A stretch of 64,000 bases of DNA from Thalassia testudinum (Eukaryota; Streptophyta; Magnoliopsida; Alismatales; Hydrocharitaceae), in assembly GCA_037157565.1 (NCBI GenBank), contig JAZHRO010000003.1, forward strand, positions 69,938,501-70,002,500, given 5' to 3'. Below, one piece after another: positions 21,461-32,221 of the stretch. A program made the translations under genes and the position numbers. Below the pieces are notes generated by a model. That model was given only the letters and a program-made list of their open reading frames with translations. It was not told where the DNA came from and ran no database searches. Each line of letters starts with the position of its first letter. Within the stretch, counting starts at the first letter, position 1.

Positions 21461-21486
21461 AGTTGGGTTGCTTCCCAACAAGCGCT
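21461..21486 (-). other. Hairpin motif downstream of the E frame
   Basis: The minus strand contains AGCGCTTGTTGGG and GCAACCCAACT, a stem of GTTGGG and CCCAAC. I recall very similar hairpins after integrase in other plant Ty3/gypsy elements. Element F has a version at 41378-41402. Confidence 0.6.
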
Positions 21487-21520
21487 GCATTTTCTGTCAG
21501 CAGCCAGACTTAGAAGGAAC

Positions 21521-23487
21521 CTATAAGTCAGGTTCCAAACAGAAAAAGTTAGGCCCTAAAAATATGCGTAACAGTGCAAGCCTAGAAAACAGGTAACCAC
21601 AGATGTTGGCGAGCTGATGATGCAACATAATACCAAATGCTCGCCAGAAGATATGAAAGCGAATAACCTCGTTGGCTACCTTGGGAGGTTTAGGAATAAT
21701 AAACGAATACGAAAAGGGACCTCCCAAAAGGGAATAAGTAGAGGATAGCATGGATCCTCCAGAGTAGGATGGGTTTTAAAAGATATACACATTATTAGTT
21801 CAAAGCCTTGAATGGCGAGAGTAAAAGTACAAGCATCAATCCATACTCGCCATTCTATCCGAGGACGTACTGGCCTGATATGTTCTCTAGAAACAATGTA
21901 CATGAGCAGAGGTCTGAGCCAAGGATCGTTTAGGGAGTATAAGGGTTATTTGTAGTGTTGGAAGGTAATGGTTAAGTCCAATGAGGGCTTAGTTGGTGTT
22001 AGGTCCAATTCCAACAATGATTCAGATTGTGTACACTCCTTAACAGTAGTAGACAACTTCTTGTTTCCCTGCCTAGCATTATTGATCAGAGTCATATTTG
22101 AATCAAGGGTAGACTCCAAATTATAACTTTTTGATGGCAGGGTCAAAATATCTGAATCATTATCATTAAGCTCATCCCCGGATTTGTTTTGTTCACTCAA
22201 ATTTTTGTCGGGGTGTATATGTGATTCATTTGGAGTTGGATCAGTATCCTCAATTATTCCAAAAGGAGGATCAGTCTTAATGTTTTGAAGCAAGCCTATA
22301 TTATTGAATTCTTTATTGTTCTTGGGGTATAAATCCTCAATTGACGTGTTTTGTCCCCGAGAGTCTCCCATAGACTTCTCATTATTTTTTTTGTCCTCCT
22401 CTAATATCAACTCCTGTTTTGATGGAGGATGACTCTCAAAAGAAAGGAGGAATCTGGATTTAATCATATTATTTCTATCCTCTAGAGGTAAATCCTCAAA
22501 TGATAGATAATTCACCTATGATTCACTCCAGATTTTCAGTCCAGGTTCCTCTACGAGAGCATCCTCATTTTCTGAATTAGACTCTTCATATCCCTGAGAC
22601 CAAAATTGATCTAATTCATCCTCCATTCTGTTAGGGTCACCTTCATTGAGTGCATTTAAATCCTCTGGATACTGAATGATAGGTGTTGATTCCCTAAGTG
22701 GAGGGTTATGGGTAGGCTCACTAAGGGTAGAATGAGATTCCACCAAATAATCAATAGGGGAAGTGATAGGAACAATATAACCTTGACCCGGGTTGGCAGG
22801 GGTATGGAGAATACTGTCATTGGGGTCAAGGTCATCAAGAGGTGCCATCTTCCCTTACTTTTGACTCCAATAAAGCTCGGGTGGATAATCACTATGATCG
22901 TTGTCCTCTAGTGGCCTTGTCTCATTGGGAGAGTCTAAGTGATAGCTACATAAAATTGGATCCCTATTGTCATTAGGTTCTTCAGAATTATCATGATCGG
23001 ATGGGTAGGGATCAGGATTATTGGGAAGCATGTAGCTAAGTTGTCTTATTTCTTCATTTAACTGTTGACTATTCCTCAACATCTCTCCCATTGATTCCAT
23101 CATTTCCTTTTGCTATTTTTGCACTTCTATCATAAAAGAGGAGAGGCTACGTTTATCAGGTTGGGGAGGATAGTCAATTTCAGGCACTGGTTGCCTAGGG
23201 GTATCAGTCCAACCTCGATACGGAAAATCATGAAGGGTGGGAGGGTTGGGTGTTTGCATGGAAGTAGGGATTTCAGGGTTGGGAAATCCTGCTCCTAGGC
23301 TCTGCTCAAAAGTGGATGTTATCAAGCCAGTACTCCCAGGATAAGAATAAGAATGATCCCATGAATTGTCAATGTACCCATCAAAGGATGGATATGCTCG
23401 GGGCATGGGATCCTGATTAAAAGATGGGAAGTATTGACTCTGATAATCTAAATTATAGGAGTAAGAGTAATCCATTTCTTTAAGCAA
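21521..23487 (-). pseudogene. Novel frame of element E, broken by stops
   Basis: From 23487 to 21946 one reading frame runs for about 510 codons, interrupted only by stops at about 23113, 22855 and 22516. The N-terminus is rich in Tyr, Ser, Pro and Asn (MDYSYSYNLDYQSQY). The middle is acidic and Ser/Asn-rich (ENEDALVEEPG, NDNDSD). The remains downstream, in shifted frames, include RPRIEWRVWI and GIMLHHQLANICGYL. These resemble RPRLHSDFRFWV and GVGLHHNLVHICGPL at the end of the D protein. No gag, protease, RT or integrase motif is present. It looks like a distant relative of the B/D frame. The function is unknown. Confidence 0.6.
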
Positions 23488-24676
23488 AACAATTTTAACT
23501 CTCTTAGGATTTAGAAGAATTCAGAATACAAGCAGAAACTTCCTAGAGAGTTCTACTGTCAAACCAAATGCAAATTCAATGGGATCTGTTTTTAGTAGAT
23601 TGAAGGTCTTAGAATTAAATGTTCAATTGGTGGCCAAACAAGTTTTGCAAAAAATTACGCTTCCTAGGCCAACCTTCGCTGGTGCCTATAACCTACTCGC
23701 AAGGGATGGAAGTCTCGAATCGAGCCCACACATGAGGAACCGAAGTAACTTGGTGGATAGGCTTGTTGATTTCCAACTAACTTCCCTTACGGTGAAAAAG
23801 AGGAGAGGTAGAAATTTATCTAGTGACCTTATGTGTGAGGTGCACAGTGTCTCAAGTGTGCAAGCATACAATCGTGTTTTGATTTTTTGAAATTTCGCAA
23901 ATAGGATCCTTTTGCACACAATTTTCAGTCACAGATTTTAAAGTCCAACCTCTTAGCAGTCCCAATTTTTAAAGTGACCACTGAATTAATTTGATTCGAG
24001 CACTTTAATTGTCTTAGATTTAGGTTCAATGCATATGCATGACAGGTAATTGATGCTCAAGAGAAGACGTACCTTACTCCAGCTTTCTTCGTGCAATGCA
24101 TGCATTGCAGTAAAAATAAACTAGATGCTACTCATTTAGTCCTATATGATCGTCCTATAGATATGCAGCTTCTAGCAGGCAGTTCAAATTTTTTTTTTAA
24201 ATAAATAGACCTAATCTAACTAGTTAACCGAAATTCAGTTCAAACAGTTCAAAAAATCCTATAATCTAAATAAATGGCAACACGCTCCTGAAAATACACT
24301 CTCGCATACAAGAGTGATAAGAAATAAAATGACACTGGGAACACATTCCCAAAAGTACCTCACAAGGGTCCAAAAGACAGTAATTAAATTCTAATGTCTA
24401 TCTAAACTAAATCTAACTAAATCAGAAATAGGCTTCTTCGTAAGCCTATGTGCATGGGATCAAGGCCCACGTGTTCCTATTGCCGTCCTCCAGGTGGCAT
24501 CAAGGTCCACCAAAAAGATCATCTCCGCCATGCGCGTCATTTAGGGTCAATGTCGTCACTTTACTACATCTATCGCCGTGTCAGATTCCTCGCAAAATAA
24601 TAAAAATGATCAAATGATTGCACAACTCAGAATATTCAAAAAATAATAATAATAACATGAATCTATTGCATCCGTT
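23488..24676 (-). other. Leader of element E
   Basis: No credible gene is seen. Short frames at 23579-23919 are on both strands and do not match anything. The region separates the primer-binding site from the novel frame, as in B and D. Confidence 0.6.
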
Positions 24677-24697
24677 GCCTCCCTGGCAATGACGCCA
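24677..24697 (-). other. Primer-binding site of element E
   Basis: The minus strand reads TGGCGTCATTGCCAGGGAGG beginning three bases from the LTR. It is close to the H site TGGCGCCATTGTCGGGGAGG. Confidence 0.8.
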
Positions 24698-24700
24698 ATT

Positions 24701-26454
24701 TGACGAGTTGACTTTCCGCTTTGCATTGTAGTATTTAAGTGGTGGAAAAATCGACTAATCAACAATAAAAATAACCACTCACAGAAGAGCGGGTCATGTC
24801 CACAGGGAGGCAATTATGCAATAAACTCTCGATTATTTTATATTCTTTCGGTTAAGTGCGAAATCCCTATTCAAATCTGACATTAAATGCAATGGAAAGT
24901 AGATTCACAACAACTTAAAAAGATAAGGGTGTATGTGTAGTTTTCCCTCACTGAAATCTTCAATAAATATATGATGATTTTGTGTAATTTTCAATTGTCA
25001 TTCTAGAGAGAATCGGTGCACGTGTTGATCCCAAAACCAATCTTAAAACAAGTGAATCTAAATAACATGCAATTATCAGAAAGCATGAGTGTGCATGTGC
25101 AATTCTGCCATAATAAAATAATAATAAATCAAAAATCAAATTATGGTGGCAGTGGCAGTAAATGTAATTTTTAATCTCCCTCAAAACAGAGCATTTGCTC
25201 TCTCTCCTCCTCGCGAGAGAGAGAGCACCGGTGGGTCTTTCACACACAAGGGAGGTTGGCGAAGATGAGGTCGATCCGATGGAGGTTGCGGCATCGACGG
25301 AGATGGCCGGAGGTAGTCGGTTGGTGGAGGAGGAGTGGCGGCGATGGACGGGTGCTGGTGCTACCGAGCGTACTACAGATGCACAGAGATGCGAAGGCTT
25401 GGCGTGCAGGCGCTCTACAGAGCTGGTAGGCGCATGTGGAGGTGCAACGCTGCAGGCGCTGGGTGAAGCAGAGGTGGGCGCGCCTATGGGGGTGCGTGAG
25501 CGGCCGCTGTAGGGAGGCGCTGCAGAGGGTTGAAGGCGCTGGACGGTGTGCGCCTATAGGAAAGGGGGCAAGCCTACGGGGAGGCGATGGAACAGGGTGG
25601 AGCTGGGCATGCAGAGAAGGAGTAGGGCGCGTGCCTACAGAGGTGGGGGAGGCGCACTGCAAGGAGGTGCTAAAGGGTGGACGCGCCTGCGGGCGCGGCT
25701 GGTGGATGAAGGCGGGCGTGCCTGCAGGCGCAGGTGGCGATGCGAAGCAGCATCTGGAGGCGCTGATGGGCGAGGCCGGTGCTTGCAAGCTGCGGAGAGG
25801 CACTGTGCGGGTGCATGAGCCGGAGCTGCAGGGAGGCACTATAAAAGGTTGAAGGCACTGGCTGTAGGTGCACAGTGGAAAACATGTAGCTTTGGGTGTG
25901 CGGGGAAGGCTGTGGCAGTGGCGTTGGAGAGGTTGGAGCGCCTGTGGTGGTAGTGGGGAAGATGGAGGAAGTTGTGCATAGTGCACGCTTGGGGTTGCAG
26001 TTCCCTGCAGGGGGAAAATGCCCATCCACAGTGCAAACTGGAGTTGTTCCCCGCAAGTGGGAAGATGGATCTCCTTTCTTCACTTCCTCTCTTTAACTCC
26101 TTACTATCCCTGCATGCACTAATTAAGGGATTTTCAAATCCCTGTTCTAATTTTGGCAGGAGATTGTTGGGGAGGAGTTGCTGAGGTTGGCGGCTGTTGA
26201 GGGTGGCCGAAGGATGGGGAACAATGCCGCTAGTTGTTTGTTGGGGAAATTTACTCCCCAACCGTTGTTCTTTCTAACTATCATTCCTGCACATAAAAAC
26301 AACAAAATCATTACATATTAAGTTATAGAATGGATGTAAACCTAAATCATGATGCATGCAAAACTTCTATAACTTAATGTAGTTATTAGCAAGCCTAAAA
26401 GATATAGTTAACGTTACTTAGGCGTAATATTAGTCCATTAAAATGGACTCATCA
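24701..26454 (-). repeat. 5' LTR of element E
   Basis: It pairs with 18184-19924 over its full length. A GC-rich degenerate repeat zone lies at 25230-26060 (units such as GAAGGCGCTGG and TGCGCCT). No clear TATA box was found in either copy. The long frames at 25240-26261 lie in this zone and are not shared intact between the two LTRs. Confidence 0.9.
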
Positions 26455-26459
26455 CCTGC

Positions 26460-28455
26460 CTTTTCAGAGTACAGATCTCCTTCAAAAATTTTGCGTAGGA
26501 AGTATATATTTGATGGCATCTAGGAGGGGAATATTGATTTGAAATTGCCTAAATAGATCCATGAGTTCTTCTGTGGTGGGCTCAGATTTCTTTTTTCTAT
26601 TAGTGGTGGGGTGGAGAGCTTGTGGAAAAGGGATAGGAGTCGTGTCTTGAGATTTTTTTGTTTCTTTTTCTTCCTGATGGGGAGGTGGAGAGTCAATTTG
26701 CACAGGGATGGGGATTTCACCAGATTTTTGTGAAGTCCCGGGATCAGTGGTGGTTTTCCCACTGCTCAATGTAACTGCATGTGCAGTCGGGTTATTATTT
26801 GGAGGAGGTGGGGGGCCTGTGGTTGTGGAAACTTGGGAGGCAGCTGAGGTGGTGGATTAGTAGGTGGCTGATTCGGGTAGTGTGGATTTCTGTTTGGATA
26901 TTGGTTCCTTTGGTGATTAGGATTAGGCATGGGTTGGGAGGGAAGATGTCCTACAGGTCTTTGAGTAGGAGTAACCCCGATCTGATTATTCAGATTTGTG
27001 ATGGTGCGGGTTACCTCCGTCATCCTTGTCTGTATGTCCTGCAGCGTTTTCTTCATCTGGGCATTTATGTCTTATTGGGATGGCACAAGATGAAAGGTTG
27101 ATTAGACCCATACCCATTAATTGATTTGGTTGGGGAGGAATCTGATTATTCCAGGAGTAGTTCGGGTAGATTTTCCAATTGGAATAATTTATAAATGGCT
27201 CCTAGATGGTAGAAATATTTTCAGTGGGGTTAAGATCTGGATAGTTGTAATTCCCCAATGAATCGTGGGAAACCTCAGAATACTGGTAATAATCAGCAAG
27301 AGAAGTGTTGAGATTGTGCAAATTTTCTGTTCGTGGAAAGTTAGGTTGGGTTAGATGTGGACTGTGTGGAGCTTGGGTTGTTGTGGCAAGTCTTTCCTCA
27401 GTCTTCTTTTGATTAATGTGCATCTGGTCGAGTTTTTGTGCAACCATTTGAAGATCATCTTGGGTTATAGGAATAGATTGAGTGCCTACTTCATAAAGAC
27501 CGAACTGCAGGTTTGAAGTTCTGCAAAATGTGTTGATGGAAGCTTGATTAAATGAGTTTTCACTCACTTCTTCAAAAAGGTCATAGGCAACCTCAGCATC
27601 CTTATTCAAGAAGTTGCTACCACACGAGGTGTCGACGAAACATTGGATTTGATCTTCTAATCCATGATAGAAGATCTGCACGAGATGCCATAAAGGAACC
27701 TCATGTTGCAGGCAACTTCTTAGGAGATCTTGAAATCTTTCCTAAGAATCATGAAAGGTCTCACCAGATTTCTGTTAAAAGGTCGTAATAGATCTTCACA
27801 GGGAATTAGTACGACCTATGGGAAAGAATTTTTTGAGGAAGGCTCTCTTGAGTTGAGGCCATGTGGTGATGGGTTGGCCAATGGTCCTAAACCCGTAAGC
27901 GGCCTTATCATTTAGAGATAATGGAAATAGCCGCATTAGTCAAAGGTCTTCTTGCACATTTCGAGAACAGGTTGTTTGTGGAAAAAGAGTTATCTCTTCA
28001 AGGTGGTTGAATGGATCTTCCCTAGGATGGCCATGGAAATGTTTAATCAGGTTTAGAACCACCGACTTGATTTTGAAGTCCCCCTCTGGTATGACCACCC
28101 CTGGTCATTCCTCATAATAAGAAGGATCATAAAACCTTTTAGAGGAATAACAGGCTGCTGACGGGGTGGTGGGTTAGGCCTTTGGTTGGCTAGGTTTTGG
28201 ATATTCCTAGTGAACGTTTGTTGATTGGCATTCAGTTGAGCAATCTACTCAGCCATCAATGTCAAGAGCTCTGGCAGGGGGGCTTGATGTTGTGATTGAG
28301 GAAAATCAACATTGGGGAGCTCCAAGTGCCGAAAGTTAAAGGTAGGCTGGTTTTAGGTGGATGGGTCAGAATTAGGGTTAGTAGTTGGGTTAGAGGTAAG
28401 ATTAGAGGTGGAAGTAGAAGGGTTAGCGGACCTGTTTTGTTGATTTTCCATTTTA
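26460..28455 (-). pseudogene. gag of element C, heavily broken
   Basis: The frame appears to begin near 28455 with MENQQNRSANPS. Recognisable pieces follow in changing frames. The best is 27202-27681, with FYHGLEDQIQCFVDTSCGSN and DLFEEVSENSFNQASINTF, matching the C-terminal half of the gag domain. A Pro/Asn/Gln-rich stretch (26766-27056) with a short coil comes next. The tail, EELMDLFRQFQINIPLLDAI, precedes the E insertion. Many stops and frameshifts mark it as dead. Confidence 0.75.
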
Positions 28456-30084
28456 GAAGAAGAAGGAAAAAGAGATCTTTTTGCATGTGGGGCGAAATGA
28501 AATTGTCCCTCCAAGAGCAGATGTTGAGACCGTCACCCATGCATAAAATGGAAGAATGGGAGGGGAGGAGAAGAGATGGAGATGAGAGAAGTGTGCACAC
28601 AAGCAATCAAATTCTAGAGCTAACTTAATTGTTACTGCATAGAAATGAACCTAAGACTTGGCCTACCATGGAAATAAGTAATCAATAGTGAATACCCGTT
28701 CTGTCAACAAATCTAGTCAAGTTGCTTAAGGGGAGGTTTGGGCCCAAGCGTTTCCTAGGAAAATCACCAGATGCTTGTACAAACCCACACCTGGTTGTTT
28801 GACACGGCCAATCAGCTTAAACACCGGATATAGACGACATAATTGATATTAACTAGAGAAGACTTAAGACCTAGATAGCATGCCTAAGTTGATGAAACCT
28901 TAGGGGTCAAGTTGCTACAGATTTTAATTAGGTCTAGGATACTAAAGTGCACATGGAATGTGGAGGACGTTGATTGTGTTGTTACCCTGTTATTTCAAGT
29001 TTTAGTGTGTGTGCAGGAATTGGAAAGTGGTTCCAATTAAAAAGCAAGTTGTCACACAATTTCTTATATTTTGTCTTTTAGGATTTGATTTAATGAAATG
29101 TGTTTTAGGATTTCTCTTTTTACATTTTCAAACAAGTTTGAAACTCCACAATCAAAGGTAAAACAAGTTGTATTGGTGATGGTTAATTTCCTTTCTTGTG
29201 AGCCTCTAAAAAGGAAGAAAGAAACACTAAGCCAATTGTCCCTAAGACAGAAAATTACAGTCAATGAATTATTTTTAGGCTTTCAATATTAAGTAGTGGT
29301 CCAAATAAGTCAAACAATACCACTACTTTGAATAAAATCAAACAAGAATTCCAAAAAAGATTTTTTTAAGATTTTAGGAATTTGTTTGATATTTGTTTTG
29401 AATTTTCATTTATGCTGGTGTCAAAGTTAAGAAATGATACCTGTAGATATTTTGATTTTCTGCACCACCACCAGGCTCAAAAAATTTTGGTGATTTTATA
29501 TGATGTGTATAATTTCACAAGGATTCTAGAAAGATAAATTTCAGAAATATTGGATGAGTATAAAAAATCCAAAAATTCACAGATAGTAGCAAAAAAGGAA
29601 GATTAGAGGGTGTGACCCCTCTGTAGTCCACAAATTTTTAAAAATTAAATACAAATTCAGTTGGTCTGAAATGTAGAACATATGTTTCCAACTTGATTTG
29701 GAATCTCTGGGTGAAATTGCATTATTTTAGTAGGCTTGTGGTGTTTAAAATTGATTTTTTAAATCCTAATAGAAGTCTGGATCCAAAAATTAGAACACCC
29801 GCACTTAAGGTAGAGTGGTATTTAATGTGGAAATCAGTCAAACAATGGGTTTTAAAAATTTGAAGTTTAAGATCTTGAAAGCCATGTTTCATGTATTTTG
29901 GTAGTCTTTTGGCTAAGTGTGACAAGAAAGAAGAAACAAACCTAGAATCGAGGGAAGAAAAGGAACTTTGAGCTCTCGCTTCCAATTCCGACTTTATTCC
30001 TATAGTGCCTACACACACAAGAAAGAAGAGAAGCAAGGGGATGATATCCACTTCAAGCAAGAAAAAAATAATTTGCAAAGCCGC
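28456..30084 (-). other. Leader of element C
   Basis: No gene is seen. The block at 28897-29016 matches the leader of A (GGGTCAAGTTGCTAC, then ATGGAATGTGGAGGACG). The rest is AT-rich. Confidence 0.65.
28897..29016 (-). other. Conserved leader block of element C
   Basis: This corresponds to 4336-4456 (A) and 35581-35676 (D). It is the most diverged of the copies. Packaging is a possible role, by inference. Confidence 0.4.
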
Positions 30085-30105
30085 GCTTCCCCGGCAATGG
30101 TGCCA
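30085..30105 (-). other. Primer-binding site of element C
   Basis: The minus strand reads TGGCACCATTGCCGGGGAAG, five bases from the LTR edge at 30111. Confidence 0.85.
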
Positions 30106-30110
30106 AAAAG

Positions 30111-30422
30111 TGGTGCGGAAAATTACGCAGTTTTTAAGATTAGGGTTTACGTCGCTACAACACGTAAATCCGTTCGCTTTTAAAATTTGTAACCTAGATA
30201 GGGAAATATCTAGGGTCGTCCAACGAGGCAACAATCTGATAAATCAATCCCATGATTGGAAATGCAGAAATCACCTTTCTTTTTGGCATTTTCAAATATA
30301 TATGTTTTTTCTTAGATTTTTGAAATAAAGGGGCAATGGCAAGATGGTGGTAGAAAAAGACTAAATCTAATTTAACTACTAGGTGACAAGAAAGATCTCT
30401 ACTCAAGCTCACCCTAGGCGCG
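30111..30422 (-). repeat. 5' LTR of element C, U5 piece
   Basis: This matches 15555-15860. It is cut by element D. The last five bases, GCGCG (30418-30422), are one copy of D's target duplication. Confidence 0.85.
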
Positions 30423-31164
30423 TGTTGAACGAGACGAATCTATGCTAACGTGTTTGGTTTTTGGAAAAACCCGTCGTTGTAGTTCGAAAGCGAAGGATTC
30501 GTGTTCAACAAATAAAATTTATACCGAAATAAGAATTCCGGGTCGAACACAGGGAGGCGAACGTTTGATTTAAAAACTCCGCGTTTCTTTTTATTTTGTC
30601 ACAAAGAAATTCAGTTTAAGCTATCTAAGTATCTACAACAAATAAAAGAGAGAGAGGGAGTAAGAGAGAGCGAAGGAATACTATACATGGAAATCAAAAT
30701 GAGATGTAGAATAGACAAGGAATTTATCATAAAAGAGTTCTTTCATTACAACTAGAAAACATAAAACAATTACTCTAGAAAGCATTAAAAGAATGGAGGG
30801 AGAAATGTCCTCCTCGACGATCGCTCGGAGGACGAATAGACTACTCTAGAAAGCAGTAAATCTATACTAGAAAGCAGTAAAAAGAATAGGGAGAGAGAAA
30901 TCCTCCTCGACGGTCGCTTGGAGGACGAGCTGGACGGGACGACGCCTGGACGAAGGAGAACGAAGCGGGACGAAGGAGGACGAAGCAGAAGAACGGGAAC
31001 GAAGCAGCACGCCGTCGTCGTCGCGGGATCCACTTCCGAAGGGGGACGAAAATTTGGACTTTATATTGCGAGAAGCATCCCGGGTGTGGGACAAGCTTCT
31101 CTTGAGCTTTGGAGAGGTAGAGAGGAGAAGGAAGGGATGAAAATTTCATATGGAGGGGGTATCC

Positions 31165-31172
31165 TTTTATAG
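31165..31172 (-). promoter_or_regulatory. TATA box of the D LTR
   Basis: The minus strand reads TATAAAAG in the context TTGCAACTATAAAAGGATAC, identical in layout to B's 5' LTR. Confidence 0.75.
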
Positions 31173-31345
31173 TTGCAAGGAGTGGGGGCAAAATGGACAT
31201 TACATCTTCAAAATAATAAATAAGGGGTCTTTAGTGACGGATAAAACCGTCTCTAAAGCCCCGCCGTCGCCGTCGCCGCCGTGCCCACGCGCGCCCGCTC
31301 GGCTGGCCTGCGCGCATAACGCAGACGCACGTCCGCGTCGTCTCA

Positions 31346-31371
31346 GCCGTCCGATCGCGAGATCGGACGGC
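31346..31371. repeat. Perfect inverted repeat in the U3 of D
   Basis: Arms GCCGTCCGATC and GATCGGACGGC flank GCGA. B has the equivalent hairpin at 13846-13871, with two changed positions that still allow G-U pairs. Confidence 0.7.
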
Positions 31372-31529
31372 TTAGATCGCGTCCGCGCCCGCTGCGTAGC
31401 GCGCCGCCCGCGTGCGATCGGACGCCCACCAGAGCGTCCAATTGCGCGTCGGCGCTATCGGGCGCGCGCGGCCGTTGGATCTTCATCCGACGCTCGTGCG
31501 CGCCCGCTCGCCCGCGCCTTCGACCCCCT

Positions 31530-31595
31530 CTCCGCGGCTCGAACCCGCGACCTCCGCTTCGCCCGCAGCTGCGTCGCCGCTGCACTACGCGGGCG
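31530..31595 (-). ncRNA. tRNA-like sequence in the U3 of element D
   Basis: On the minus strand the A-box TAGTGCAGCGG (31577-31587) is followed about 41 nt later by GGTTCGAGCC (31536-31545), which fits a B-box. The order and spacing are those of a tRNA gene. It lies about 600 nt from the U3 start and about 410 nt before the TATA box. The truncated 5' LTR repeats it at 36131-36182. No full cloverleaf was found, so a working tRNA is unlikely. Confidence 0.5.
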
Positions 31596-31634
31596 AAATG
31601 GTCGCGCGGACGTTTTTAAACGCGCGCGACCGCA

Positions 31635-31658
31635 GCCGTTGGATCGAGATCCAACGGC
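31635..31658. repeat. Inverted repeat in the U3 of D
   Basis: Arms GCCGTTGGATC and GATCCAACGGC nearly touch. Element G carries three hairpins of the same consensus (51527-51548, 51983-52004, 52058-52079). Confidence 0.7.
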
Positions 31659-31714
31659 GGAGAGGAGACGTTGCGCGGTCTTCACAGGACTCCTGCAGCC
31701 GATTGGACGGCTGG

Positions 31715-31736
31715 GATGGCGCCACGTGGCGCCATC
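31715..31736. promoter_or_regulatory. Perfect 22-bp palindrome with a G-box core, U3 of D
   Basis: The half-site is GATGGCGCCAC, giving CACGTG at the centre, the plant G-box bound by bZIP and bHLH factors. Outer arms GGACGGC (31705-31711) and GCCGTCC (31740-31746) extend the symmetry. Copies with changes are at 36310-36331, 52126-52147 and 13455-13476. Confidence 0.65.
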
Positions 31737-32190
31737 TTGGCCGTCCATCTTCTGGAAGTTGTAGATGGTGCCACGGATGTCGGATTGACTCGATTTTTGT
31801 GTCGTTCGGCTGCGATCGTCGATCCGAATTCATCCGTGTGGTCGGATTTTCCATCTGAAGTGCGGATTTACACCATCCTGGCCCTTGATCTTCTAGGGTT
31901 CCCCGGTCTCTATCTGATGCTACGGATGCCTGATTAGGGCGATCTTGGAGTCGTTGAACTCCAATAGTCGCCCTGATCATATCCATACGGTTGGATCTTT
32001 GATCCGAGGCCCCGATAAAATATTTTCCCTGTCCAAGCACATAAAAGGAGACAATTAACCTCCATTTTATTCAAACTACTCTAAATGCAAGATGATGCAT
32101 GTAATGCAATATTTATATCATGAAATGCAATCCTATGCTTAAGAACATGCATAAATAGACATTTTAAGTAGTGTAAATGTGTTTACATCA

Positions 32191-32221
32191 TACCCCCATG
32201 CCTATCTTTTGCTAGTCCCTA
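32191..32221 (-). other. Outer polypurine tract of element D
   Basis: The plus strand reads TACCCCCATGCCTATCTTTT, then GCTAGTCCCT, directly beside the 3' LTR. It is the intact version of B's tract at 12971-13002. Confidence 0.85.

Larger units (their letters stand above)
18184..26454 (-). mobile_element. Element E: gag-less retrotransposon with a diverged novel frame
   Basis: Two LTRs (18184-19924 and 24701-26454) have matching ends TGACGAGT and GACTCATCA. The element is flanked by perfect target duplications CCTGC (18179-18183 and 26455-26459). A primer-binding site and a 3' polypurine tract are in the right places for minus orientation. The internal 4.8 kb carries no gag or pol. It holds one broken frame of about 510 codons. 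It is inserted between the gag and protease of element C. Confidence 0.92.
30423..32190 (-). repeat. 3' LTR of element D
   Basis: Ends are TGTTGAACGAG and GTTTACATCA. The U5-R part matches B's LTR. A TATA box is at 31165-31172. The U3 has a tRNA-like segment, a perfect 22-bp palindrome and two strong hairpins (31346-31371 and 31635-31658). The long GC-rich frames at 31150-32040 are LTR sequence. Confidence 0.9.

Noticed and set aside
25240..26261. Open frames up to 261 codons in a GC-rich stretch
   Set aside because: They lie in the LTR of element E. The matching frames in the other LTR (18716-19655) are broken differently, and both strands are open, as expected for degenerate repeats.
31150..32040. 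Long GC-rich open frames on both strands, repeated at 36012-36635
   Set aside because: They lie in the U3 of the two LTRs of element D. High GC content removes stop codons by chance, and no protein domain is visible.
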